From contig OU015661.1 in NCBI GenBank assembly GCA_907165275.2, positions 6,331,501 to 6,395,500 of the forward strand: a DNA stretch of 64,000 nt, written 5' to 3'. Numbering within the stretch: position 1 is the first letter of the stretch; each line of letters opens with the position of its first letter. The notes under the pieces were generated by a model. It was not told the DNA's origin and did no database searches. It worked only from the letters and a program-made list of their open reading frames with translations. The translations under genes and the position numbers were made by a program. Below, one piece after another: positions 46,125 to 57,821 of the stretch. Origin of the DNA: Zygaena filipendulae (lineage: Eukaryota; Arthropoda; Insecta; Lepidoptera; Zygaenidae).

Positions 46125-46325
46125 CAGCACCGTTTGGTCTAGTGGTTAACGAACCCGACTTCTATGCTAAGGTGATGCGGGTTCAATTCACGCATCAACC
46201 TAAACATTTATCAGATAAATATATTTTGTTTTCACCCTCAGTCAGTCTGAGCGTTTATGTACTATGGTATTATAAGTATGTATTTAAATATTATAAAAAA
46301 ACAAAAAAGTATCCACATAAATATC
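46125..46325 (+). mobile_element. tRNA-derived SINE (family S2)
   Basis: The head has A box TGGTCTAGTGG (46135-46145) and B box GGTTCAATTC (46180-46189) inside a perfect T-arm-like stem ATGCG...CGCAT. The sequence does not close into a full tRNA cloverleaf with acceptor pairing. A body with 'ctcagtcagtctgagcg' and an AT-rich tail follow. Different from family S1. Confidence 0.7.
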
Positions 46326-46329
46326 TGGA

Positions 46330-47550
46330 CTAGGTGACTTTGTATGAAAATATCACATAAAATATACTTTATTGTAGGCACATTTACAAACATTAAATAG
46401 TTCTTATATTAATTATTCTCACGCTTGCTCGAAATTGTACTGTAAGACTTAACAACACAATAACTAAAGTTAAACATTAACGTCAATATTTTCGAAATAA
46501 TCTCAAGTACAACCCTAGTATGACAAGTACCTACATAACCTACCTAATACTTAAAACAAAGTTTCAATTAATATGGGTTTTAAAGAATAAGGGGTTGTGA
46601 AGAGAAAAACGCAAAATAATTTACAAACTTTTTCAGCTAAAACTATGCATTTAATGGAAAATGTTGTCAAACCACCTTTAGATGTTACATAATAAATAAG
46701 TCTACTTATAGAAAAAAACTAAAAAAAAAAAACTGTCTTATAAAACAAGTTTTTATTCAAATGCGCTAAATAGAATAAACCATGCATTGTCATCCAAACA
46801 CGTGTATACAAAATTTCAGCACAATCGATTGAAGATATCTGCTTAAAATTTATTTGCAAGATTCCACTCGTACAAACATAGTACATTACAACATAATACA
46901 TTGCAAGTTAAATACTTTTTAAGTCTGATTACACGCCTCCTTTGATGTTAAGGCTCATTGAACTAAGTTCGCTCTGGATCAATAGTACTCACTACTGAGT
47001 ATACTTAGTTAACTGGTAGTAGAAATGATACAACTTTGTGTACTACCTTTCAAACTTTAATTAAGCTATCAGGTAGTTTCTGTACAGCACCAGGTGCGTG
47101 ACGGTATGCGCTCCCGCTACTATGTGTATTGTAATGTAATGTGTCCTTAATATAAAATAACAATCCTTTTTACATACTTATTAGTTCATATAACTTGAAT
47201 TTAAAAAAAACTTAACTTCTTTGGCTTATTAAATTTTAATCTCATGGCAACTAAGTCCCTGTTTCAACAATCTTAGGTACAGTCTCACTGAAAAATATGT
47301 ATTGGGCTGATGTCTGCAACTTGTATTATTATTATAGTACCTATATTTTACGACAAATGTAATTTTTCAAAAGTGATAGTGGCTGTATACTCGCATTTGC
47401 TTACTGAAAACACAAAAATAATAATGTTAATGCACAGATTAAAACTGTACGCAGCCATTGCTCGCGTGTCTTGTAACTGGTACGAATTACGATACCTACG
47501 ATCTCTATAATTTGTCGTTATATACCATAGTTACAAGTTGATTTCCTACA
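46330..47550. other. No gene recognised
   Basis: AT-rich. 'atactttattgtaggcacat' at about 46363 resembles a reversed LINE 3' end but is too short to assign. No supported ORF. Confidence 0.4.
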
Positions 47551-47552
47551 TA

Positions 47553-47842
47553 TTACATATGCGAATGTGAGTTTGTGTTTGTTTGTTTGTAAGTTACGCT
47601 TTCATGCCTTAACTATTCATGCGATCATCATGAAATGTTGCACACACGTTGTTAGAAAAGGACTTGGGTACTTTTTATCCCCGGAATTACCGTGGGTAAA
47701 ACAACTAGATGGCTGGACCAAAATCCGCAAATTCTTTTTATTGTTATGTTTTTTATTGTAAGAAGGAGAATATGAAAGAAGTTTGGAGTTCCTGCGGGAA
47801 TTCCGAAACTCACGCGGGTGAAACCGCGGGGCGCAGCTAGTA
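47553..47842 (+). mobile_element. Helitron-like element, compound copy
   Basis: Starts 'tacatatgcgaatgtgagtttg', has 'acgctttcatgccttaacta' and 'tcatcatgaaatgttgcaca', then a partial terminal block (GAATTACCGTGGGTAAAACA ACTAG). A second block ending CTCACGCGGGTGAAACCGCG then GGGCGCAGCTAGT follows. Two 3'-like blocks in tandem suggest an insertion with end read-through or two adjacent copies. It ends 45 bp before the ratchet-type splice site. Confidence 0.65.
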
Positions 47843-47887
47843 TTGTATAATATATTCGTGCTTTTTCTTGATATTAAACAGATATAT

Positions 47888-47907
47888 TATTTTTATTTCA
47901 GGTAAGT
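47888..47907 (+). promoter_or_regulatory. Candidate recursive splice site (ratchet point)
   Basis: A T-rich tract and TTTTTATTTCAG|GTAAGTCA place a consensus 3' splice site directly against a consensus 5' splice site (AG 47900-47901, GT 47902-47903). Zero-length exons of this form subdivide long introns in insects. It is on the same strand as the first-exon donor at 12540, about 35.4 kb upstream. The sequence match is excellent; use in vivo is inferred. Confidence 0.45.
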
Positions 47908-48145
47908 CACTTCTGAAACATTTTAAGTAATACTTCAAGGACCATCAAGAACAAACTAGTGCCAAGGTACGTGGCGAATTTTTTTTAATGTACGCATAAA
48001 TTCCAAAGAAAAATCTTACTCGTAACCTACTTAATATTATGTTTAGATTAATGTTCAGATTTGATGACACAGAAACGGTAACAATACCTAATATAAATAT
48101 TGATTTCTGCGTTCGTATCTTCATTTATGCTTTCTTATATTGATT

Positions 48146-48225
48146 ATTTATTTATTTATTTATTTATTCTTCTTGCACAAAATAGTACAAATGGCGAACT
48201 TAATGCCTGATTACCTACTTCGTTA
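48146..48225 (-). mobile_element. LINE 3' end (RTE-like), minus orientation
   Basis: A (TTTA)n run (reverse of an A-rich tail) is followed by CTTGCACAAAATAGTACAAA and GGCGAACTTAATGCC. This matches the 1925-2040 fragment in order and orientation. No coding part. Confidence 0.5.
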
Positions 48226-48861
48226 AACTGTAGCGCGCGCGCGCCCGCAAAACTGGACTAAAAGGATATTACGTTGACATGTGCCGGACACATTTTATAT
48301 TATAAAATTGTTAGCAGTTTCACTCACATAAATTTCAACATTTTGTATTTAGATGTAAAAATCGCATAAAAATTTGTTACTTATTTAAAAAGAACTAAGC
48401 GAACACACGGACAGACGCGGATACCGACTTTGTTTCATACATTATTATTATGGTACATACGACACAAAACATTCTCGCGCCGCTGTCACCCGGAGGGTGA
48501 GGCACAGTCTATGGACCTCCATTTGTTTCATGATCCGGTATGTATTTCAGTTTACTAATATCGTTTTTACAGAAGCAACGGTAGCTGATATTTATTGTGC
48601 CTAGTTATTACGTTGTGTTCGCAAAACGAGTCAAACACAGAGACAACCTTGGGTTAATCATCTGTATCCGGTGGGTTCTAGTTGTTTTCGAATCTCTTCA
48701 TCATACCCACGCATTACCCACGTTATTATAAAGTATACTTTATTTTAGATGCATCATAACTAAGTATGATTAAATTTTCACACTTTTATAATGTCGCCCG
48801 ATAGGTTTCTTACCAGCATTAAAACCGTCTGTTTTCGTACTTTCGTGCATGCATTCTTACC

Positions 48862-49025
48862 TTACTATGTATAATATGCGAAAGTGAATGTGTTTATTAC
48901 GCTTTCATGCCTTAACGGCTCAACCGATCATCATGAAATGTTAGGGTAAAATAGGCTACTTTTTTCCCGGAATTCCCGCGGGAACTCCGAAATTAACGCG
49001 GGTGAAATCGCGGAGAACAGCTAGT
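48862..49025 (+). mobile_element. Helitron-like element, near full length
   Basis: 'TTACTATGTATAATATGCG' start, 'acgctttcatgccttaacgg', CCCGGAATTCCCGCGGGAAC, then ACGCGGGTGAAATCGCGGAG and AACAGCTAGT. The hairpin is partly mutated. About 164 bp. Confidence 0.7.
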
Positions 49026-50100
49026 AATATCATACCGTATGCCATTGGTAGGTATTCTAGAGCATCTAGAGCATAGGTATTGTACAGATTATCGCGTCGT
49101 TCACTGATCTAGAACTAATATGGATATGTAGAGCTCCCGCAAACGGCTGTCCACGCATCCGCTCGGAAATATGGTATATTCATTCAACTATATTCGTAAC
49201 GCTGTTGTGTCCGCGTGACTCATGCGTTGTGTGTGGGCATTGTTCACATCAAAAATTGTTGTTGTGTTAACTATATTGTCAGGGAAAAAGTCATAACACC
49301 ACCAATGGTAGTAAAAAAAAAACTCCTAAAACCTAAAAGTAAAACAACGGGATTCGGAGGTATTGCAACATTTTATGAGGCCATTGTGAACACACATAAA
49401 TTTTATAGGCATTAAATGTCTCGCAATAAACAGTTGGTCCGCTGAGTAAGCGAGAACTGCGCCGCGGGACATTTTAATATTTACTCTCTAGTAGATAATT
49501 TAGGTTTTGTAAGCGGCCGCCGCGGACACATCGCTCCGCAATTAGGGTCCAGACAAAACGTCGTCGACATGGTACCGGCGCTTCATCAAATATTAAACTC
49601 GCTCCGCCACAGCGCACCGGGAAATCCTACGGTGCATTTAATATTTTACTGAAACGGCTCTGTGGTTTGAGTTTTCTTAGAGCTTTACGCTGGCACAGCT
49701 TAAAGTTTTCCCTGGTTGCGCGCGAGTAAAGAAATACTTGCGTCATACGACACGAGTACCTTATACGACCATAAAAGCATCGAACACTCTATTTCGTATA
49801 GCAGCTGATACTGAACATTCGACGTGCCTAAATAAAGCAACGCATTAAACATCCTTTGTTTACCTACAAAATTAATTGCATTGTTGTGAATTTCTGGAAG
49901 CAGTTATTCGAGCTTACACATTTTATTGCTTTACTCTGGCCCGTTCATATTTGCAGTTTGAAATAATTTAACGTCGGTATGCGCATGAAAATGCCATTTC
50001 AGACAGACACAAGTCTACTAAAAACAGTCGCGAAATGTGTTTAAAAGCAGCTAAAAGGAACAAATCGTCGAATCGCGCCCGACTCCCCTTGCGTTACACG
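49026..50100. other. No gene recognised
   Basis: Unique DNA with a GC-rich spot at 49450-49660 (AAGCGGCCGCCGCGGACAC). A 66-codon + frame at 49215-49415 is not recognised. Confidence 0.4.
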
Positions 50101-50105
50101 GCCTT

Positions 50106-50151
50106 GTTGAACCCTATATACCTAGTAGGTTGAACCCTATATACCTAGTAG
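50106..50151. repeat. 23-bp tandem duplication
   Basis: GTTGAACCCTATATACCTAG followed by TAG occurs twice in direct succession, without mismatch, at 50106-50128 and 50129-50151. Looks like a recent slippage duplication. Confidence 0.9.
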
Positions 50152-50292
50152 GTACCTACCTACGCAGTAGGTATTTATCTATGAAACAAAGTTTGATTTA
50201 GCAAATTTAATTAGCAATAATACATTAGAGTGACATTAATGAGCTTATTACACTACTTCTAATTTAAGGGAATCTAAATCGGATACAATATA

Positions 50293-50414
50293 GGATCAGT
50301 GACTGAGAGAGAGAGCGAGTGATCACACTACATTAAAATGTACCCTAGAGTAGTCGATTTAGGGTACAATTTTGTGTAGTGTGATCACTCGCTCTCTCTC
50401 TCACTCACTGATCC
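50293..50414. mobile_element. TA-flanked fold-back MITE family H
   Basis: GGATCAGTGACTGAGAGAGA is inverted at the right as CTCTCTCACTCACTGATCC, and the pairing continues through GCGAGTGATCACACTACA / TGTAGTGTGATCACTCGC and GTACCCTA / TAGGGTAC. TA lies at both ends (50291-50292, 50415-50416). Almost all of the 122 bp folds back. No ORF. Confidence 0.85.
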
Positions 50415-50939
50415 TAAATAATAATAAAAAGTTTGTTTTAGTAATAATCTTGATACTAGTTTAACATTTTAATTAAACATTTTAATTTAATCGAAATCAA
50501 CTGTTCTAACTTCGATTACGCCTTCCGATTTCCTAAATTGGTGTCTGACAAATTGTAAAGTGTATAATAAGCGTTTAACATTAATGCCTCCTAAGTTACA
50601 CACAGTAACCAAGCTTATTGTTGTTGGCCCTAAAAGTGCGGCGAGATGTTTTGCTTTCACACCGCCAATGTTTGGAATTCTTAGTCAATTAAATGGTTGT
50701 TTGTAAACACGCCTGCGCCTGACACCGCGAACAGTGAACGCGATCAATTTCAAGGAACACTCCTTTCGTCGCAGGAACACCGTGTTCTTTGAATTCTAGC
50801 GAGTCTTTTGAATGAACGACTTCTATGTGCCATTAAAAACTCCCATTGCCACACTGAAATGGACGTGCACAAAGCCTTTCAAGTTAAAATGTGTAGTGTG
50901 TTCCTGCTGGTTTTTAGGGTTTTTCAAGTAGGTGTATTT

Positions 50940-51433
50940 GTAAACTTCTCTTCTTAGTCGATTCCTCATGGCTGAGGGTCGTGACTACTTTGGACGACAC
51001 GTTTCACCAGGGCTCTCCAGGCAGCCCTATTCTCCGCCTGGCGCATGGATGCCTGGATGTTGCACTTCGTGGCCTCCTTCACTATGTCCGTCCATCGCGA
51101 TGGCGATCTTCCGCGGCCCCTCTTGCCCTCCACGTGCCCGACAACAATCAATCGCTCCAGGCTGTCAGGTTCTCGTCTGGTCACGTGACCGAAGTACTGT
51201 AGGAGTCGCTTCATGCACACCGTAGAGAGTCTCGACTTGATGTTCAGCTCAGCCAGGATCGAAGCGTTGGTCCTTCTCGCAGTCCAGGGAATTCCCAACA
51301 TTTTGCGCCAGCACCACATTTCAAACGCATCGATCCTGGACCGAATTCGAGCTTTTAGCGTCCACGTCTCCGAAGCGTACATAAATTGCGTACAAGCGTA
51401 CATTTGTAAACTAGAGTACGAAATATCAATCAA
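50940..51433 (-). mobile_element. 5'-truncated non-LTR retrotransposon (LINE), minus orientation
   Basis: Carries the C-terminal part of an endonuclease/reverse-transcriptase ORF (50966-51433) and a short 3' flank. The flank contains the minus-strand stop and 'gaatcgactaagaagagaag' and then leaves the repeat. 5' truncation is usual for target-primed LINE copies. Confidence 0.75.
50966..51433 (-). pseudogene. C-terminal fragment of LINE endonuclease/reverse transcriptase
   Basis: The open 155-codon segment contains YASETWTLKARIRSRIDAFE, MWCWRKMLGIPWTARRTNAS, a FGHVTRR block and KRGRGRSPSRWTDI. These are hallmarks of the region after the RT domain of lepidopteran LINE ORF2 proteins, and the protein ends HDPQP-stop as they often do. 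The endonuclease and RT catalytic domains (upstream, beyond 51433) are absent. The first 12 or so residues probably read flanking DNA. The fragment is intact in frame, suggesting a fairly young insertion. Confidence 0.8.
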
Positions 51434-53850
51434 AAACTAAGCGAGCATTGACTTGATGTGTTTGTTACACTTATCTAAATATTTTGCCACGTCTTTTTAA
51501 CAAATTATCATATTAAGACTTTTTGATATAGAGATATTAATTATTGTCCGAAAGTGAAATAAGGAAATTTTTTATAATAATTTTATTTCGTACTCAAACT
51601 CCTAACTTTGGATAACCAAAGTCAAAATAAGAGAGTAATATTAATAAATAATTAATTAATGTACCAACATAAACACGTACAAGTACCTAAACTGGGTAAG
51701 TGGAAAGTAGATTTATGGTAAACGAGATCCATTTGTATAATTTTAATAAAAAATTAGGAAATCACCTTTGATAATTTCGTTATTTACGTCCATCTTTTCG
51801 TATGTGATAGTCATTTTACTTAGAGAGTTAGAGACTATAGGCAGTATGAAAGCGAAATTTGGAAAGAAGGTGAAATTTATGAACAGCTGTACAATTTTAT
51901 AGTGAATTGACGAATAAAATACAGTGGCATTCCATAAATGTGACTGAGAGATGAAAAAAATAATTGAGTAGGTACACATATTATGTACTACACGTGTCGT
52001 AGAGTAGGTATACGTATACAATGTGTGGCCTGTGGGGTTTCATTCGATAGGACTACAAGTTAATATGAATGTTAAACTATAATAACTATTATTTCATTTT
52101 ATTTCCACATCTAACAAAAAAATTAATACAAGTAAGTATCTACTTGTACATTTAAAAATAAATTGTGTAGAATTTGTATTTACGTACCGGTTATTCATCC
52201 TAAAACGTCTATGTCATGATTAGACAAAAGCGCGGTGGAAGTGCAACGTCAAGCTATCTCTGCGATTAACGGGGGAAAGTCCGCTTCCGCCGGCTCGCCG
52301 CGCCGCCCGCCACACTACCCACAGTGCTGCCCGGCAGATACCAAGAGATATCGCGATTTGCGATGCTTTGGTAGTAATTGTATCTACCAATCTTTGGAAA
52401 CTGTTTAATTAGGTTTGGGAAAGTATTTGCATTTTTTTGTGGGAATAAAGGAAGTGATTCTGGAGTTGTTGACCGGTGGAGGTGGTAGCGAGTGGATGCC
52501 AGTCGCGTTATTAATTATTCGATATTTCCATCACCGTTCAGCAGCCATTTTGTTTTCCGATAGTGATATTATAAGAATTAAAGGAGGTAGATATAGCACT
52601 AGCTCGCGGAAACTGAGGCCTTTAATTGCCCCTAATTAGGGGCTTTGCTTTTAACTGTTAGCAGATATCTATCTCTTTCTATAGCATAATTTCTGTGTTA
52701 GCTTTCACATTCACATGTACTTGGACTCGTATATTACGTCAAAGCAGAACAATATTTGAAGGCCGCGTAGTATGAAGGTACGTCATCCTTGAATGAAACT
52801 AGTTTTTGAGAGAGAACCCTGTTTGATCTTGCGAAACAATCCCACATTGTCATTGGCGTTTCGTCGTAATTATTTTAATTACTAAAACATTGACGTTGGC
52901 AAAATTAAATGCGATAAATCACGATAAATGCGATAACTGAAAAGAAGAAGAAGTAACTCTATTATTTATTTTTCTGGTTTAAACGTTTTGTATAATTTGT
53001 AGGTATTTGTTGCAATGCTGTTATGGACTAACGAGAAATAACTGTCCACAGTGATGGTTTATGTTAGCAAAAACATCGAAGAAATAAGCGCTGGAGAAAG
53101 AGCTGGAAGTCAATTCTGCCCAAGCAAAACACGAAACCGCACCGATCCTGCATTTATAATAATTTATATGTATAAGGTTCGTCCTTTGAATACATCTGTC
53201 ACGATGGCCGATTGACTTACTAATATATGCTAGCTAGTATCGATACCTATAATGTGAAGAGATCCTATTTAACAGAGAGATGGGTGCGATTTTGTGTTTT
53301 TCGTAAGTAGAATTGGTTCTGATTCGTTAGTTTCCACCAAGTGTTCTAAGGGAGATTTAGCAGTTTTTGGCACCATAAACTGGAGTTCCCAACCGCATAA
53401 CGCGTCTAATAAATAATATAATACACTTATTGCAACATGACGCTGACTAAATTTATTATGTGCGAAAGACAATATACACATTGTTTTCTTTTTACTAAGA
53501 CAATTTATGTTTTTTTAGTTTCGTAAACAACTATTTCACTAAGAAAAACGTTTTCGGCAAATACGTACCTACCTATTTACTTATTTCAGCGAATAATATT
53601 ATGTAACTACTTACTGAGAACTTTCAAAATGAAACTTTCAATGCAATTAAGTGGTAGGTATAGACGACGGAGTATGAAGAGTGCATTTGTCCTTCGTGGA
53701 TATATTGGTAGGGTGGAGGGCGTCGACCGTGCCCCGTCGCGCCGCGGCCGCGATCGGCCGACCGCCCAAATTGAGTCCTTTGTTGCATTATTTGTATCAT
53801 ATTTATGACTCGAAACTTCAATTCTGCACATCTCTGTGATTTATTTCACA
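51434..53850. other. No gene recognised; GC-rich patch near 52.3 kb
   Basis: Mostly AT-rich. At 52240-52345 a GC-rich patch (CCGCTTCCGCCGGCTCGCCG, CGCCGCCCGCCACACTACCC) might be regulatory. Another GC-rich patch is at 53695-53765. Frames across these are not recognised as proteins. Confidence 0.4.
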
Positions 53851-54060
53851 ACTAGCTGGTATCCGCGGCCTCGCTTGCGTTAGTGTATATTTTGTCAATC
53901 AGTGTTCTATCCAACCACAGGAATTCTTTTTCTGTATAAAAAATACCCTGTCTTTTTCTGTATCCATGATAACGTATATATGCGTAATTTCATTATGATC
54001 GGATTAGTAGTTAAGATGTGAAAGTGTAACATACCAACAGAGTCATATTTAAAATAATAT
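53851..54060 (-). mobile_element. Helitron-like element, minus orientation, diverged
   Basis: ACTAGCTGGTATCCGCGGCC at the left is the reversed hairpin end. 'ataaaaaataccctgtcttt' and 'tttcattatgatcggattag' match the body of other minus copies. The reversed 5' end is degraded. Confidence 0.6.
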
Positions 54061-54777
54061 TTGTAATAGCAACATATGTATTAAAAACTGTCCTGGAAAA
54101 TTAAGAAGAACCTATAGAATTTTTCTTTGTATCTATGCCTATATACCGTATTCTTTCGTTTCACATTATTTATTTCTGCCAGATACCTCTCGATCTCCAC
54201 ACTGACACACTTGCTCCTGGACAATTCCTGTCACACATTTTGTTTCTCAGTTTCTATAAGTTTCTTTAAGTTTTAATTACCTACCTAATAATGGTTTCTT
54301 CAATAGAACCCCATACGAATAGTTTCAATCTGTTCAAAGTACCGATAATTTCTATATAGTACTTTAAAGGTAGAGTTCTCGCTTTATGTAAATATAATAA
54401 TATTATGTCTGTTAACTTGTTTTGTTTGCACATTCTTTATTTATACTCGACTGGCTCTGCTTGCTTAGTAAACGAACTTTGAAATTCCGAATCAGAGTTG
54501 ATTGTAGCGGCGTGGTGCCGGTGGGAATAGTTATTTTCCGTCTTATATTTTGTTGAACGCCAACATCAGGCTCGTACCTCGACTATCAACAACCCTCGAC
54601 CCCCGCCCCTCGTCGCCCGCCGCCGCACACGTCCTCTTTCCATCCGTGTGTTGGTGCTCTCCCGAGAAATTATTTCCAGTTGATCAGTATGTTTGTAATG
54701 CGTTGTTTTACCCCTAACACACTTTCTTGTATTTTCCAAGCAAATAAAACACTTCATTTGTTCCTAACCCTGTAAAA

Positions 54778-54867
54778 ACTAGCTGTTCCACGTGGTTTCA
54801 CCCGCGATAATTTCGGAGTTCCCGCGGAATTGTTCCATACAAACTTTGTAACCCCTTTCAAAAATCC
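54778..54867 (-). mobile_element. Helitron-like fragment, minus orientation
   Basis: ACTAGCTGTTCCACGTGGTT, CACCCGCGATAATTTCGGAG and TTCCCGCGGAATTG are the reversed terminal 60 bp of the family. The rest is lost or unrecognisable. Confidence 0.65.
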
Positions 54868-56130
54868 TTTCTTAGTGCACACCTACGTTTCATGACCCAG
54901 CGATTTCAGCTGCGCGTTGATCAATCAGCCAGTCAATTATAGATAAGAAGAATGCAATGGATTTGTTCAGCCCGAAAAAGACAAATTGAGAACCACTTGG
55001 ACTCAGTTAAATATCTCTCTATCGCTAAAATACGTAGTTTTAATCTACAACTTCCTCTATCCAACGTGGTTACTGTACCTACACATATGACTGAAGTCGC
55101 CTTGAAACTAAATTTATTTCAACATAATACTTCTATGGCTTATAATGTTATGACTAGTGCAACAATCCCACCGATGTCGTGTTAGGTTTAACCACGCCAA
55201 GGTTGGCTCCTAACAAGGAAACTCCTCAATGGTTTACAGCACAAACGCGAAATGTTGTATAGGTACGGTCTTAAAAGCTTGTTTTTAAGAATGATTTAGA
55301 AAAAAATACCTTATTTGCTGGCAGTTTAATGTATACGGCAACATTGACAACACAATTAACTTTCATCTAAAGACCGTCCGCAAAGATAAGGAAGCTGTCA
55401 AATTCGCTGAAATGTCTTAACAAGCGAAAAACCCCTCTGTGGGAAATAATTGTGGGCAATGAAAGAACTCATTTGTTACTCATCCAGTTGTTTCGTTTTG
55501 CGTTGCTCGGACAATGGGCAAACGTACGCACAATGCAGCTTCGCTGTCATCAATCAGGGCGCCCGCTTCCCCCTCCCCGTGCCCGACACACGCCGATCAC
55601 CCCTCCGCCACCCCCGCACCCTTACTACCTCCATAAGGTAACTTACTGTCTACACCCACAGGTACGAGTAGATTACACGCATGTCTGCACACACACAATT
55701 TACCCCTGTTAAAAGCTGTAATATATGCTCTTTACACTCTCTCTGTACACTGTAGCAACCTATTTAGTATTCGTGCATAATCTATTTCAGCTATATTGTT
55801 ATAATCTCATTAAATTATTATCTCACAAATTATTGACTTAAATAAAAAAAAATTGTGGAACAGCTAGTAGTAAGTATAGTAACCGGCTGCCTTAGCGATT
55901 ATTTTCCATTTACCTACAGTCTATATGTGCATCGTTAATCTTAGTTAAGCTGTGACGTCGGATGTACGACCGTCGCGTGGGGCTTGTCGTACTTGCTTGT
56001 GAAGTTGTGACAATGGGTGAGCCGGGCCGGGCACGCCGAGTTCCGACAGCGACTGCAGAAAATTCCGAATAATCAAAGATCAATCGCGAGTAAAACAATG
56101 AGAGTTTTTCTTTTATAAATTATTATAAAA
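54868..56130. other. No gene recognised
   Basis: Non-coding. A C-rich, low-complexity patch at 55555-55625 (CCCTCCGCCACCCCCGCACC) and frames at 54952-55185 and 55450-55712 have no similarity that I recognise. A GC-rich spot lies at 55970-56045. Confidence 0.4.
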
Positions 56131-56131
56131 C

Positions 56132-56275
56132 ACTATAGACGCACCCCCGCGGTTTCACGCGCATTAATTTCGCAGTTCCCATGGGAATTTCGGATAAAAA
56201 GTAAGTTACACAAGAATCGGTTCAATAGTTTTTGAGTTTATCCATTACAAACAAATATACAAAAAATAAAATCTT
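56132..56275 (-). mobile_element. Helitron-like fragment, minus orientation
   Basis: 'cgcacccccgcggtttcacg' (reversed hairpin), TTAATTTCGCAGTTCCCATG, 'tttcggataaaaagtaag', and a right end 'tccattacaaacaaatatac' shared with 16060-16225. The CTAGT terminus is mutated. Confidence 0.55.
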
Positions 56276-56302
56276 ATAATAATTAGAACTAGCTGTTTTT
56301 TA

Positions 56303-56500
56303 CCGCCGCACTCAGAGTCGAATTAATGATTACTGAATTTCAAGTAAAGATTTTGAAACAAGATTGCGCAATCACAGTTATTCATAAATTAATGTTAATT
56401 GGCATTTGACTAGTTAAGTTAAATTTAGTTAAATGCGAATTACCATATTTTTTTTTAAATATAATTTAGTAATCATTAAAATAACTCTGAGTGCAGCGGC
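56303..56500. mobile_element. Fold-back MITE family A, copy 2 (diverged)
   Basis: CCGCCGCACTCAGAGTCGA at the left pairs with ACTCTGAGTGCAGCGG at the right. Interior TTAATGTTAATTGGCATTTG matches the other family A copies. It is shorter (198 bp) and more diverged, especially in the right arm, where the ACAAAACTG/CAGTTTTGT block is lost. Confidence 0.8.
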
Positions 56501-56509
56501 TGTTACTTA

Positions 56510-56600
56510 TTAAGGTTAAATAAAAAAGGTTTATCATTTTTTGCTTTTCAGTTTTTTCGGCGGTTTAATGTTTTTTTTTTATTTTTTTTTTATTTGAAAT
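56510..56600 (+). repeat. Interspersed repeat R5, copy 1
   Basis: TAAGGTTAAATAAAAAAGGT, 'tttttgcttttcagtttttt' and CGGCGGTTTAATGTTTTTTT match 62051-62130 closely. Directly follows the family A copy. Class unknown. Confidence 0.55.
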
Positions 56601-56809
56601 GAAGATAGGTTATTTAACCCTTTTAGGGATTTCATTTGGAAAAACACAAATTTTGTGTTTGCCTATATTAGGTAAGCAATTAGAAAAAATATATATGTAA
56701 AATTTAATTTAGACTAGATCGGTCAGGACTCAGGAGTCAGGACTCAAGACATTCAACTTTATGTGTACATACCTATGTATACTTATAGATACTAACACGT
56801 CAGCATAGT

Positions 56810-57480
56810 GCCGAAGCTACCCATACAGGAGACCCCGGAGTAGGTCTAAGGGGCCGTGCTTTGCTCAGCACTGAGAAACCCAGCTGGCGCACCCATACTG
56901 GCCCATGTTTGCGCCATCACTGGGCAATCACCTCGGGCCATTCCTGTGGTTAACCAATCTTGGTGCAAGACTGATTAATTCTATGATTTGCCAGCGTAGG
57001 CCCAAGGCTGGGAAGCATGCCTATGCTTACCCATTCTTGGATCAAGATTGAAAGACCTAACTTTAGCCATTGAATAGTAAACCGGAATTGGTACAACAGT
57101 GGGTGGCCTAGCTTTGGCATTGAATAATAATTTCATCCTATAATATCCTATTATAGTGTTGGTAAACATTCTCATAAAGGTTTAGCGTTGAAGCTATTAA
57201 ATATGTTATTCGGTTCGTCCTATACCTACTGTCTGTAGGTAAACAATATAAAGGTTTCCAAGAATCCAATTGAGAAACGGTGAAAAGGGGCTCAAAGTTT
57301 ATTTGAAAAATCAAATTTCAATGCTTAACTTCTAGTTGAAGTACGAGGACATTATTATAACAATGGCGATTTCTTGCTGTATAAAGTTCTTAGCTCTTAA
57401 TAATTAATTCACGTCACATTCTTATCAAATAACCTGTTATTTCTTTTCTACATGTGTTCCACTTTGCACTACTTTAGTCT
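56810..57480. other. Unassigned GC-moderate stretch, no gene recognised
   Basis: From about 56810 to 57130 the sequence is less AT-rich (GAGACCCCGGAGTAGGTCTA, CTGGCGCACCCATACTGGCC). It has internal near-repeats, including 'ttggatcaagattgaaagac' vs 'ttggtgcaagactgattaat' and 'tagccattgaatagtaa' vs 'tggcattgaataataa'. It may be the decayed body of an unidentified repeat. The rest is AT-rich. Confidence 0.35.
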
Positions 57481-57821
57481 TTATCGCACTATCGGACTCA
57501 CCCTGTGTACATACAGAGCAAGTGATGCTTTGAACTGTGTAGACCTTTTTATTTTTAAACGCTGGTGTTTTGTAAAAAGCACCCCCTGAATGTACCTACA
57601 GGGGTTTCCGAATACGCACACAGGCAGTTCAGGAGCTGGAATTGGCGATGCCTTGTCCTGTGCAGGGTGCCACAGACGTGGGACGTCGCGTGACTCCCCT
57701 CGCCAGCCGCCACGCAACCACGCATGGCTCGAATCGTACCAACCCCACAACATTAGCATTTCGCTAATTACAACATTTCACAGACATTGGTTTGCAGTAC
57801 AAATATTTATCTACTATAACT

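Noticed and set aside
46125..46200. Possible tRNA gene
   Set aside because: A and B boxes are present, but the acceptor stem does not close and an AT-rich body follows, so it is a SINE head.
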